Of a DNA stretch of 64,000 nucleotides, positions 25,073-33,365 are shown piece after piece. Each line of letters begins with the position of its first letter. The stretch's first letter is position 1. Where the stretch lies: positions 1,860,001-1,924,000 of the forward strand of contig NZ_JACCFI010000001.1 of assembly GCF_013410355.1 (NCBI RefSeq), written 5' to 3'. Below the pieces are notes generated by a model. The model had not been told where the DNA came from. It worked only from the letters and a program-made list of their open reading frames with translations, and did not search any database. The stretch comes from Agromyces hippuratus (lineage in GTDB: Bacteria; Actinomycetota; Actinomycetes; Actinomycetales; Microbacteriaceae). Both the position numbers and the translations under genes were made by a program.

Positions 25073-25888
25073 TCAGGCCGTTCTCACCTCGAAGAGCGGG
25101 TAGCGACGGCGCAGCAGGGTGCGCTGCACGAGCGTCCAGGCGACCGTGACGAACAGGTAGAGGGCCGCGGCGAGCGGCACGAAGACCGCGATCACGGCGG
25201 TGATGAACTGCATTGCGCCGAGGGCGCGGGCCATTCCCGGACCGGCGAGCAGGGCAGCGGATGCCGCGGCGGCATCGTTCGGCGACGAGGCATCCGCTCG
25301 GCCCGTGGCGACGGCCCCGCCGGCCGGCGGCTTCGGCCGGAAGACGCGGCGGGTGAGCTCGCCCACGACGGCGATGCCCGCGATCACGACGCCGAACACC
25401 ACGAGTGCGGCCGGGGTCAGCGTGCCCGTGGCGATCTGCCCCGCGAGGCTGGAGCCGAGCGGCACGCCGAAGAAGGTCTGCTCGAGCAGCGCGTTCGGGT
25501 GGCCGGCGATCGTCGGCAGGATGAAGAGCGCATAGATCACGCCGACGATCGGCGCCTGCACGAGCATCGGCAGGCAGCCGGCGAAGGGCGTCGTGCCCTC
25601 GTCGCCGTAGAGCTTCATGGTCTCGCGCTGCAGCCGTTCGGGGTTCGACTTGTACTGCTTCTGCAGGGCGGCGAGCTTCGGCGCGAGGCGCGAGCGGGTC
25701 TGCTCGGCCTTGGCCTGCGAGATGCCGACGGGAATGAGCGCGGCGCGCACGAGCAGCGTCACGAGCACGACGGCGGCCGCGGCGCTCGCGATGCCGATGA
25801 CGGGTTCGAGCAGGGCGGCGAGGGCCATGAGCACGGCGTGGGCGCCGTCGAGGAGGCCCGCGATGGGCGGGAAGGCGTAGAGGTCCAT
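25073..25888 (-). CDS. yidC: YidC/Oxa1-type membrane insertase (paralogue)
   Basis: A 271-residue insertase core with about five membrane helices. ALIPVGISQAKAEQTRSRLA, KLYGDEGTTPFAGCLPMLVQ and PIVGVIYALFIL are YidC family motifs. The loop hydrophilic Arg is supplied by LLVRAALIP. It is not in the usual rpmH-rnpA-yidC setting, so it is likely a second YidC dedicated to particular membrane proteins. AAGGA precedes the ATG. DUF6412 lies upstream in the same direction. Confidence 0.92.
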   Translation of the reverse strand: MDLYAFPPIAGLLDGAHAVLMALAALLEPVIGIASAAAAVVLVTLLVRAALIPVGISQAKAEQTRSRLAPKLAALQKQYKSNPERLQRETMKLYGDEGTTPFAGCLPMLVQAPIVGVIYALFILPTIAGHPNALLEQTFFGVPLGSSLAGQIATGTLTPAALVVFGVVIAGIAVVGELTRRVFRPKPPAGGAVATGRADASSPNDAAAASAALLAGPGMARALGAMQFITAVIAVFVPLAAALYLFVTVAWTLVQRTLLRRRYPLFEVRTA

Positions 25889-26010
25889 GAGGTGTTCCTT
25901 GCGGTCGAGAGGGATGACTGGATCCGTCTGGCCGCGAGGAGTCGCCGAGGGTGCGCCCGGGTGGGCGGTGCGCGGGCCCGGACGGGCACGCGCTGATCGG
26001 TGGAGTGTCG

Positions 26011-26304
26011 CTACGCGGCCGCGGGGCCGCGTGTCGGCGCCCGGGGGCGCGCACGCCCGGGGGCGTCGGGGTCGCTCTGCGCGAGGAGGCGCCACGGGTC
26101 GGCCGTCTGCCGGAACCGCGTGGCGGCGCCGCTCGCGTCGGCCGCGACCATTGCGGGCAGCGACTGGCAGGCGACGACGACCACCGCGACGGCGGCAGCG
26201 CCGACGACGCCGACGAGCACGACCGACATCTGCCCGTTCGAGGCGAGGGCGATCTCGAGCGAGGCCTGCGCGACGCGGAAGAGCGCGACGAGGAGTTCGA
26301 TCAT
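26011..26304 (-). CDS. DUF6412 membrane protein
   Basis: 97 residues with two hydrophobic stretches, then the conserved ending QSDPDAPGRARPRAP typical of DUF6412. Members usually sit beside a YidC-like gene, as here. Function is unknown. GAGAGGAG precedes the ATG. Confidence 0.85.
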   Translation of the reverse strand: MIELLVALFRVAQASLEIALASNGQMSVVLVGVVGAAAVAVVVVACQSLPAMVAADASGAATRFRQTADPWRLLAQSDPDAPGRARPRAPTRGPAAA

Positions 26305-26397
26305 CTCGGCTCCTCTCAGCGTTCGCGTGTCGCAGGTCGCGCGGACCGGGTCGCGTCTGCGGCGCCCGCGTGGCTCAACGCTAACACCGGCACGCGA

Positions 26398-26943
26398 CTA
26401 CTCGTCGAGCAGCCGCTCGAAGAGCACGTGGTCCTGCCACTCCCCCGCGATGCGCAGGTAGCGACGGGCGAGGCCGAACCGCTCGAAGCCGTTGCGGGCG
26501 AGCACCGCCTGCGACGCGGCGTTGTGCACGAGCGTGCCGGCCTGCACCCGGTGCAGGCCGATGCCGCGCGCCGCGTGCACGGCGAGGCCGACCGCCATCG
26601 TCGCGAGTCCGCGACCGTTGTAGCGTGCGTCGATCCAGTAGCCGAGGTGGGCGTTCTGGAACGCTCCGCGCACGATGTCGGACAGGTTCATGCGGCCGAC
26701 GATCTCGTCGCCGTCGACGATGACGAACGGCACCGCGAGGCCCGCCTCGAACCGCAGGATCGTCGCCTCGACGTCGCGCACATGCGTCTCGACGGCGAAG
26801 AACTCCTCGCTGCGAGCCGGCTCCCACGGCGCCAGGTGCTCCCGGTTGCGCGAGTACGCCGCGGCGAGCGCGGGACCGTCGCCGGGCGCGAGCTCTCGGA
26901 ACACGAGGCCGTCGCCGAGTTCGACCGGTGGCTGCACGCGCAC
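26398..26943 (-). CDS. RimJ/RimL-type GNAT acetyltransferase
   Basis: A 181-residue acetyltransferase resembling ribosomal-protein N-acetylases. LVFRELAPGDGPALAAAYSR, GYWIDARYNGRGLATMAVGL and HNAASQAVLARNGFERFGLA are the RimJ/RimL motifs. The acceptor is unproven. The GTG at 26943 follows GGAGG. It is divergent from the polymerase gene. Confidence 0.92.
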   Translation of the reverse strand: MRVQPPVELGDGLVFRELAPGDGPALAAAYSRNREHLAPWEPARSEEFFAVETHVRDVEATILRFEAGLAVPFVIVDGDEIVGRMNLSDIVRGAFQNAHLGYWIDARYNGRGLATMAVGLAVHAARGIGLHRVQAGTLVHNAASQAVLARNGFERFGLARRYLRIAGEWQDHVLFERLLDE

Positions 26944-27027
26944 GCTCGCTTTCCTCCATGCCGGCGACGGATGCCGCGGGGCCGGTCAACCACGCTAACA
27001 CCGGGTCGAGCGGTGCAGACTGGTGGG

Positions 27028-28101
27028 GTGACCCGCACGTCATGGGTGCTGCACGTCGACCTCGACCAGTTCGTCGCTGCCGTCGAGGTGCTGCGGCGCC
27101 CCGAACTCGCGGGCAAGCCGGTCATCGTCGGGGGCCGCGGCGACCCGATGGAACGTGCGGTGGTCTCGACCGCGTCGTACGAGGCGCGCGAGTTCGGCGT
27201 CGGTTCGGGGATGCCGCTGCGGATCGCCGCCCGGAAGGCGCCCGATGCCGTGATCCTTCCGGTCGACGCGGAGGCGTACGCCGAGGCATCCGCTGCGGTG
27301 ATGGCGACGCTGCGCGTGCAGCCCGGCGCGATCGTGCAGGTGCTCGGCTGGGACGAGGCGTTCGTCGGCGTGGAGACTGCAGACCCCGAGGCGTACGCCC
27401 GGTCGATACAGCGGGCCGTGCTCGAACGCACCCGCCTGCACTGCAGCGTGGGCGTCGGCGACACGCTCGTGCGGGCCAAGGTCGCGACGGGGTTCGGCAA
27501 GCCTCGCGGGGTGTTCCGGCTCACCGAGGGGAACTGGCTCGAGGTGATGGGCGATCGGCCGACGATCGATCTCTGGGGCGTCGGCACGAAGATCTCGCGC
27601 CGGCTGGCCGCGCTCGGCATCACGACGGTCGCCGAACTGGCCGCGGCGGATCTCGACGCCCTCGCCGCCGAGTTCGGGCCGCGCATGGGGCCCCGGTACG
27701 CCGAACTCGGGCGCGGCGACGGCTCCGACGTGGTCGATGACACGCCTTGGGTCGCCCGCGGGCACAGCCGCGAGACGACCTACCAGCAGGACCTCACCGA
27801 GCCCTCGCAGGTCGAGGAGGCCGTGCGGGAGCTGGCCGCGCACGTGCTCGACGACGTCGCGGCCGAGAGCCGGCCGGTGATCGGGCTGACGCTCAAGGTG
27901 CGCTACGCGCCGTTCATCACGAAGGTGTTCACGAAGAAGATCTCGTCGACGACGGATCGTGACGTCGTGATCGAGCGCGTACTCGAGCTCGTCGGCCGCA
28001 TCGAACCCGACCGGCCGATCCGCCTGCTCGGGCTGCGCGCCGAGATGCCGATGCCCGATGACGCGCGCGACGGGCACACGCCGACGCGCGGTGGGTGGTG
28101 A
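27028..28101 (+). CDS. dinB: Y-family DNA polymerase IV, DinB2-like
   Basis: A 357-residue translesion polymerase. Metal ligands are D11 (HVDLDQFVAAVE) and D109/E110 (GWDEAFVGV). The fingers contain YEAREFGVGSGMPL, followed by thumb and little-finger domains. The residue aligned with the Y/F steric gate of DinB/Dpo4 (Dpo4 Tyr12) is Val16. Mycobacterial DinB2 has Leu there and inserts ribonucleotides. There is no C-terminal QxxLF beta-clamp motif, again as in DinB2. CAGACT lies 6 nt before the GTG, so the mRNA is probably leaderless. Confidence 0.92.
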   Translation: MTRTSWVLHVDLDQFVAAVEVLRRPELAGKPVIVGGRGDPMERAVVSTASYEAREFGVGSGMPLRIAARKAPDAVILPVDAEAYAEASAAVMATLRVQPGAIVQVLGWDEAFVGVETADPEAYARSIQRAVLERTRLHCSVGVGDTLVRAKVATGFGKPRGVFRLTEGNWLEVMGDRPTIDLWGVGTKISRRLAALGITTVAELAAADLDALAAEFGPRMGPRYAELGRGDGSDVVDDTPWVARGHSRETTYQQDLTEPSQVEEAVRELAAHVLDDVAAESRPVIGLTLKVRYAPFITKVFTKKISSTTDRDVVIERVLELVGRIEPDRPIRLLGLRAEMPMPDDARDGHTPTRGGW

Positions 28102-28117
28102 GCGGCGGGCGGAACGC

Positions 28118-29338
28118 TCAGCCCTCGAGTCTCCTGGCGCGCGCGAGCAGGTAGTCGCGCTCGGGGATCGAGAGGGTCATCCTGGCAGCGCTGCGATACT
28201 CGTCGATCGCCTCGGCGCTCCGGCCCGCGCGCTCCAACAGGTGGGCGCGCACCGAGGCGAGGCGCTTCCCGTCGGGGATCCCCCGGCTGTCGGCGAGCGC
28301 GTCGACCGTGGCCAGGCCGGCATCGGGCCCGTGCACCATCGCCTCTGCGACGGCGCGGTTGAGGGTGGCGATCGGGTTCCCGGTCGCGTGCTCGAGCATG
28401 CGGAACAGCACGAGGATCTGCGGCCAGTCCGTGGTCTCGGTGCTCGGGGCCTCATCGTGCAGTGCCGCGATGGCCGCCTGCATCGAGTACGGCCCCGCGA
28501 CGCCCCTCGTCAGCGCGTCGTCGAGGATCTCGGTGGCGTCGCGGATCGCGTCCCGGTCCCAGAGCGAGCGGTCCTGTTCGTCGAGCGGGATCAGCGCGCC
28601 GTTCGCGTCGGTGCGCGCGGCACGACGAGCATCGGTGAGCATCATCAGCGCGAGCAGCCCGGCCACCTCGACGTGCTCGGGCAGCTCGCGCTGGAGCAAC
28701 CTCGCCAGACGGATCGCCTCGTCGCTCAGGCGGATGTCGTTCGCATCGTCGCCGGCGCTCGAGGTGTGGCCCTCCGTGAACATCACGTAGACGACATCGA
28801 GCACCGGGTCGAGCCGATCCCCCGGGCCGAGCGGCGGCGGAAAGCCGGCTCCCGCTGCACGGATGCGAGCCTTCGCACGACTGATCCGCTGCGCCACGGT
28901 CGCCTCGGGCAGCAGGTACGCGTGGGCGATCTGAGCCGTGCTGAGCCCCGCCACGGCTCGGAGGGTCAACGCGACCTGTGCAGATCGGGTGAGCTCGGGA
29001 TGACAGCACAGGCGGAGGAGCTGCACGCTGTCGTCGGTCTGGACGACGGCTGCGTCGGCGAGCGGATGCCGCAGCTCGACGTAGTCGCGTTCACGTTCCC
29101 GCCGGTGGTGGTCGCTGCGGATGCGATCGATCATTCGGCGCCGCGCCGCGGTCAGCAGCCACGCGAACGTGTCGTCGGGCACCCCGCCCTCCGGCCACTG
29201 GCGGTGCGCCGCCAGCAGCGCCTCCTGCACGGCGTCTTCGCAGACGTCGAACTGACCGACGCCATGCTGGCGGAGGAGCGCGGCGAGGACCTGCGGCGCA
29301 CGTGCGCGCAGCAGGTCCTCGTGCGGTGCCGGACTCAG
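28118..29338 (-). CDS. Large ECF sigma factor with DUF6596 C-terminal domain
   Basis: About 406 residues. Region 2 is CEDAVQEALLAAHRQWPEGG then FAWLLTAARRRMIDR. Region 4 is VAGLSTAQIAHAYLLPEATV then AQRISRAKARI. It continues into a long helical DUF6596 domain (VLDVVYVMFTEGH, LFRMLEHATGNPIATLNRAV). No ATG/GTG/TTG exists at the expected N-terminus. CTG at 29338, overlapping the YCII stop as CTGA, is the likeliest start. A YCII gene immediately upstream is the family's usual partner. Confidence 0.82.
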   Translation of the reverse strand: MSPAPHEDLLRARAPQVLAALLRQHGVGQFDVCEDAVQEALLAAHRQWPEGGVPDDTFAWLLTAARRRMIDRIRSDHHRRERERDYVELRHPLADAAVVQTDDSVQLLRLCCHPELTRSAQVALTLRAVAGLSTAQIAHAYLLPEATVAQRISRAKARIRAAGAGFPPPLGPGDRLDPVLDVVYVMFTEGHTSSAGDDANDIRLSDEAIRLARLLQRELPEHVEVAGLLALMMLTDARRAARTDANGALIPLDEQDRSLWDRDAIRDATEILDDALTRGVAGPYSMQAAIAALHDEAPSTETTDWPQILVLFRMLEHATGNPIATLNRAVAEAMVHGPDAGLATVDALADSRGIPDGKRLASVRAHLLERAGRSAEAIDEYRSAARMTLSIPERDYLLARARRLEG

Positions 29339-29703
29339 ATGTCCGCTCCGGCGGAGAACATCACGGGCCGGATCTCCAGCGCGAGGCCGTCGATGCTCGC
29401 ATCGGGGATCTCCTTGGCGAGCTCGATGGCGCGCTCCTCCGAGTCGACGTCGACGAGGTAGTAGCCGCCCATGAACTCCTTCGTCTCGGCGAACGGGCCG
29501 TCGACGGTCTCGGGCCTGCCGTTCCGGCTGCGCACCACCTTCGACTGGCTCGGCGCGCCGAGCGCGTGCGTGCTGAGCATCTCGCCCGTCTCGGTGGTCT
29601 TCGCCATGAACGCCTCGTGGCCGGCGCCGATGGCCTGCTGCTGCTCGGCGGTCAGGGACTCGAGGATCTCGGGGTCCACGTGCATCAGGATCAGGTACTT
29701 CAC
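29335..29703 (-). CDS. YCII-related domain protein
   Basis: 122 residues of the YciI/dimeric ferredoxin-like family: KYLILMHVDPE, ETVDGPFAETKEFMGGYYLV and ALEIRPVMFS. It is the typical partner of DUF6596-type sigma factors, and its stop overlaps the presumed CTG start of that gene. GTG 29703 has AAGGAG upstream. TATGAT at 29755-29750 is a good -10 box, giving a leader of about 40 nt. Confidence 0.9.
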   Translation of the reverse strand: MKYLILMHVDPEILESLTAEQQQAIGAGHEAFMAKTTETGEMLSTHALGAPSQSKVVRSRNGRPETVDGPFAETKEFMGGYYLVDVDSEERAIELAKEIPDASIDGLALEIRPVMFSAGADI

Positions 29704-29784
29704 GATTCGTTCTCCTTCGTCGTGCATCGAGGCGGCACGGTGCCGCGTCATCATATGGTCGGAGTCGAGGGCTGGTTCTCGACG

Positions 29785-31347
29785 CTATCGCCCGAATCGA
29801 CCGATGCGGCGCAGCCGGACGGCGGTCACGACGGCGAGGATCGCCATGATCACGGCGGCGAGCAGCGCCGATGCCTGCACTCCGGAGCAGTACGCCGCGG
29901 CCGATGCCGCTCGCAGCACGCCGTCTCCCGTCGCCACGGCGATGTCGACCGCGCCTGCCAGACTCTCGGCTGCGTCGCCGTGCTGGGCCGTGCCGACCTC
30001 TGACGACGTCATCTGCAAGCGGTACACGGCGGTGACGATACTGCCCAGCACGGCGATGCCGAGGGCGTAGCCGAGCTGCCCGCTGGTCTCCGAGGTGGAG
30101 GCCGCCGACGAGGCCTTCTCGAGCGGCACGGACCCGATGATCAGGTTGGTCCCGAGCGTCGGCAACGGGGCGGCGCCGAAGCTCACGAGGCTGAATCCGA
30201 GGATGAGCGGCAACGGTCCGGTCGACGGTGAGATCTGCGCCATGACCAGCAGACCCACGACGGTCAGGGCCAGCCCGGCGCTGATCACGAAGCCGGGACG
30301 GATGCGCCGTGCCACGAGCGGTGCGACGACGAACCCGGCGACCCCCACGATCGCCGGCGGCACGGTGTACAGTCCGGCCGCGAGCACGTCGGCGCCCGCG
30401 ACCAGCTGGAAGTACTGCGTGTTCAGCATCATGAGCGGACCGGTGAGCATCGTCATCAGGAAGAGGCTGAAGAGCACCAGACTGAACCCGCGCCTGCGGA
30501 ACATCGACAGGTCGAGCAGCGGCTCGCGATGCGGGTCGTCGGCGAGCCGCCGCTGGCGCCGGACGAATGCCACGAGGAAGTACGCACCGAGCGCGATGGC
30601 GACGACCGGCGCCCACTGGATGCCGATCCGAGCGGACTCCTTGAACCCGAAGACGATCGGCAGCACGGCGAGGAGGGAGAGCGGCACGCTCACCGGATCG
30701 ATCCCGCGTCGGTGCGGGTTCCTGCGAGCCTCCTCGCCGTCGCCGTCCACCGCGCCATCGGCCGTGAACGGGAGCATGGCGAGCACGAGCACCATGACGG
30801 GCACCGCGATCAGGAAGACCGAACCCCACCAGAACGAGCTCAGGGCCATCCCGCCGACGAGCGGTCCGACGATCATGCCGCCCATGAGGCACGTCATGAA
30901 GAGCCCGAGGGCGACCGAGCGCTGTCGGTCGTCGCGGAACATCCCGGTCAGCAATCCGTAGAGCGCCGGGGTGAGCGCTGCCGCTCCGACTCCCGTGAGG
31001 GCGCGGGCTGCGATCAGCACTTCCGGCGAAGGGGCGAACGCCGCAACAGCCGACGCGATGGCGATGGTCGCCGCTCCGAACATCGCCATCCGGCGCCGTC
31101 CCAACCGGTCGGCGAGGCCTCCGAACGCGACGAGCAGGCCGGCGAGGGCGAAGCCGTAGGCGTCGACGATCCACAACTGCTGACTGGCATCGGCGCCCGA
31201 CTCCACCGCGATGCTCGGCAGCGCCAGCAGCACGACCGAGGTGTCGATCGCGATCACCAAGGCTGCCGTCGCGAGCACCGCGAGCCCGAACCACTCCCGC
31301 GGCCCCGCCAGTCGTGTGGTCTCCGCTGCTCGGGTCGCCGACGCCAT
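29785..31347 (-). CDS. DHA2-type MFS multidrug exporter
   Basis: A 520-residue transporter with 14 predicted helices. LPSIAVESGADASQQLWIVD with GGLADRLGRRRM (motif A) and ALTGVGAAALTPALYGLLTG (motif C region) are typical of DHA2 drug:proton antiporters such as EmrB/QacA. AGGAG precedes the ATG. An 8-bp-arm palindrome lies about 50 nt upstream. No TetR or MarR gene is adjacent. Confidence 0.9.
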   Translation of the reverse strand: MASATRAAETTRLAGPREWFGLAVLATAALVIAIDTSVVLLALPSIAVESGADASQQLWIVDAYGFALAGLLVAFGGLADRLGRRRMAMFGAATIAIASAVAAFAPSPEVLIAARALTGVGAAALTPALYGLLTGMFRDDRQRSVALGLFMTCLMGGMIVGPLVGGMALSSFWWGSVFLIAVPVMVLVLAMLPFTADGAVDGDGEEARRNPHRRGIDPVSVPLSLLAVLPIVFGFKESARIGIQWAPVVAIALGAYFLVAFVRRQRRLADDPHREPLLDLSMFRRRGFSLVLFSLFLMTMLTGPLMMLNTQYFQLVAGADVLAAGLYTVPPAIVGVAGFVVAPLVARRIRPGFVISAGLALTVVGLLVMAQISPSTGPLPLILGFSLVSFGAAPLPTLGTNLIIGSVPLEKASSAASTSETSGQLGYALGIAVLGSIVTAVYRLQMTSSEVGTAQHGDAAESLAGAVDIAVATGDGVLRAASAAAYCSGVQASALLAAVIMAILAVVTAVRLRRIGRFGR

Positions 31348-31386
31348 CGTGTTCTCCTGTCCGTCCATGCACCGTGGTCGGAGACG

Positions 31387-31413
31387 CCCCGTCGTTCTCG
31401 ACATTCGACGGGG
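31387..31413. promoter_or_regulatory. Inverted repeat before the MFS exporter
   Basis: Perfect 8-bp arms, CCCCGTCG and CGACGGGG, are 11 nt apart in the gap between the divergent exporter and three-helix-bundle genes. It could be an operator or a leader hairpin. No adjacent regulator is seen. Confidence 0.4.
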
Positions 31414-31450
31414 TATTGATGCAACGGCCCGTGGGGGCGAGACTTGCGAC

Positions 31451-31795
31451 ATGGATCACACCGAGGAAGCACGCGCCGTCGGCGAGGTGATCGACCGGCT
31501 CGTCGGTCGGTTCCCCGATCTGCCCCGAGACCACATCGCCGCCGTCGTCGAGGCGGCGCACCTCGAACTCGAGGGCAACCCCGTGCGCGACTTCGTTCCC
31601 GTGCTCGTCGAGCACACTGCGAAGAAGCGCCTGAAGCAGGAGGCGAAGGCCGCGCCGGTGCTCACCGATGCGGCGCCCGGCGACCGGGCGGTGGGCGACG
31701 TGGCGGTCGAACTCGACCCGATGGAGATCGAACGGCAGGCGCGCGAGCGCGAGTCGGGCTTCCTCTTCGGCGACCTCGGCGGCGGGCCGAGCTGA
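31451..31795 (+). CDS. Three-helix bundle dimerisation-domain protein
   Basis: 114 residues. The first 60 form a helical unit (ARAVGEVIDRLVGRFPDLPR, HIAAVVEAAHLELEGNPVRD, FVPVLVEHTAKKRL) resembling the actinobacterial three-helix bundle dimerisation domain. An acidic tail follows. Function is unknown. GAGACT lies 6 nt before the ATG. It is followed closely by two SMR genes. Confidence 0.78.
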   Translation: MDHTEEARAVGEVIDRLVGRFPDLPRDHIAAVVEAAHLELEGNPVRDFVPVLVEHTAKKRLKQEAKAAPVLTDAAPGDRAVGDVAVELDPMEIERQARERESGFLFGDLGGGPS

Positions 31796-31832
31796 GCCCG
31801 GGGCCTCCGACGGCGATCTGGAACGGCGTGCG

Positions 31833-32153
31833 ATGGACTGGGTGATCCTGATCTCCTCGGGTGTGCTCGAGGCGGTGTGGGCGACGGCGCTCGGCGCCTC
31901 GAAGAACTTCCGGCGCCCCTGGCCGACGGTGCTCTTCGTCGTCGCGCTCGTGCTCAGCATGGCGGGGCTCGCCTTCGCGATGACCACGATCCCGGTCGGC
32001 ACCGCCTACGCCGTGTGGGTCGGCATCGGGGCCGTGCTCACGGTCGCCTACGCCATGATCTTCGGCGGCGAGCGCGCGAGCGTCGTCAAGGTGCTGCTCC
32101 TGCTCGGCATCATCGGGTGCGTCATCGGCCTCAAGATCGTCGGGGAGGCCTGA
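31833..32153 (+). CDS. SMR family multidrug/guanidinium exporter subunit 1
   Basis: A 106-residue protein with four membrane helices. The essential membrane Glu is E13 (ISSGVLEAVWATALG), with GTAYAVWVGIGAVLTV and IIGCVIGLKI later. It resembles SugE/EmrE-type proteins and probably pairs with the next gene, which starts 1 nt after its stop. Substrates may be cationic drugs or guanidinium. Confidence 0.93.
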   Translation: MDWVILISSGVLEAVWATALGASKNFRRPWPTVLFVVALVLSMAGLAFAMTTIPVGTAYAVWVGIGAVLTVAYAMIFGGERASVVKVLLLLGIIGCVIGLKIVGEA

Positions 32154-32154
32154 C

Positions 32155-32523
32155 GTGTACTGGCCCGTCCTCATCGTGAGCGCGGTGCTCGAAGCCGTCT
32201 GGGCCACCGCGCTCGGCTACTCCGACGGGTTCTCGAAGCTCGTTCCGACGATCGTGTTCTTCGTCGCGCTGGTCGGCAGCATGGCCGGCCTCGCCTACGC
32301 GATGCGCGGCATCCCGATCGGCACCGCCTATGCCGTGTGGACCGGACTCGGGGCTGCGCTCACCGTGACCTACGCGATCACCTTCGGCGGCGAGTCGGCG
32401 AGCGTGCTGAAGGTGATCTTCCTCGCCGGCATCATCGGGTGCGTGATCGGGCTGAAGCTCGTGCACTCCCGTGAGGAGCGCGACGCCGAGGCAGCGGGTG
32501 CGCCGCCGGCGCCCGACGCCTGA
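32155..32523 (+). CDS. SMR family multidrug/guanidinium exporter subunit 2
   Basis: 122 residues, four membrane helices, the same E13 (IVSAVLEAVWATALG) and GTAYAVWTGLGAALTV. It has an added charged C-terminal tail (HSREERDAEAAGAPP). It lies immediately after the first SMR gene. Two-gene SMR systems often form obligate heterodimers with opposite topology, which the asymmetric tail would fit. Confidence 0.93.
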   Translation: MYWPVLIVSAVLEAVWATALGYSDGFSKLVPTIVFFVALVGSMAGLAYAMRGIPIGTAYAVWTGLGAALTVTYAITFGGESASVLKVIFLAGIIGCVIGLKLVHSREERDAEAAGAPPAPDA

Positions 32524-32636
32524 CCCTCACCCGCGAGCCACGACCATCGACGTGGTGCGACTCCATGAGTAATATGCTACTGATCGCGCGCTGAGCGGCT
32601 GCTCCGCGAGGAAGCCACGTCGGTATCGGAGGCCGA

Positions 32637-33107
32637 ATGCCCATTCACCAACTGGCGCGGGATGAGATGGAGCTTGACGCCATCGCGTTCGCCTTCTTCT
32701 CAGCGTTCTCCTCATTCGATCTGAAGCCGGTCGATCTCGCAGACCTTCGACAGCTGTTCCTTCCCGGCGCCACCATCGTTGCGATTGCTGCGGATGGGGC
32801 GACCAATCGGTATGACGTGGAGGGCTTCATCGAACCGCGAGAGGCCCTCTTGAACAGCGGGCGACTGCTGGGATTCTCCGAGCGGGAAGTCACCGCTGAC
32901 ACGCAGATCTTCGGAGACATCGCCCAGCGTTGGAGCCTGTACAGCAAGTCGGGCACCCTCGACGGCCTGCCCGCCGACGGCTGGGGCCGGAAGGCAGCTC
33001 ACTTCGTGCGTACGTCAGATGGTTGGCGGATCAGTGCCATCGTCTGGCAAGACGGCGCGGAGGGCACGAGGATCCCCTTGGCCGAACCGCCGGTGGAGAC
33101 CGCCTGA
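32637..33107 (+). CDS. NTF2/SnoaL-like protein
   Basis: 156 residues. MELDAIAFAFFSAFSSFDLK, DLADLRQLFLPGATIV, QRWSLYSKSGTLDG and HFVRTSDGWRISAIVWQDG follow the pattern of an NTF2/SnoaL cone. Its role is unknown. GGAGG precedes the ATG. Codons here use A/T at third positions noticeably more than in neighbouring genes, hinting at recent acquisition. Confidence 0.8.
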   Translation: MPIHQLARDEMELDAIAFAFFSAFSSFDLKPVDLADLRQLFLPGATIVAIAADGATNRYDVEGFIEPREALLNSGRLLGFSEREVTADTQIFGDIAQRWSLYSKSGTLDGLPADGWGRKAAHFVRTSDGWRISAIVWQDGAEGTRIPLAEPPVETA

Positions 33108-33365
33108 ACATTGCGAGAGCCACGGGTTCGTCACCACTCAGCACCGAAGCGGCGAGTCTTCCTGCCGTCGCTCTCGGTGCTCGCATCCGCCATTATGCAT
33201 CTACTCCCGCCGCTCCGCCGGTGGCGAACGCCATCCCGCGGACCGGTTGCGCATACAGACTCGGAGCCGAGGTCATGGCATGCCGCGTTCACGAGCGCAC
33301 CCTCGACCTGGCCTGCTCGGACGTCCGATCGCGGCCGAATGCAGATGCTGTCGTATCCGTCCGGG

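Noticed and set aside
28118..32002. A continuous minus-strand open frame of 1294 codons covering the sigma factor, YCII and MFS genes.
   Set aside because: Only its last third is protein-like (the sigma factor). The rest is an Arg/Pro/Ala-rich out-of-frame reading of YCII and MFS, open because of high GC.
33108..33365. Possible gene remnant in the lower-GC gap.
   Set aside because: No frame shows recognisable motifs or a ribosome site. Only an 8-bp inverted repeat (AGCACCGA and TCGGTGCT) was seen.
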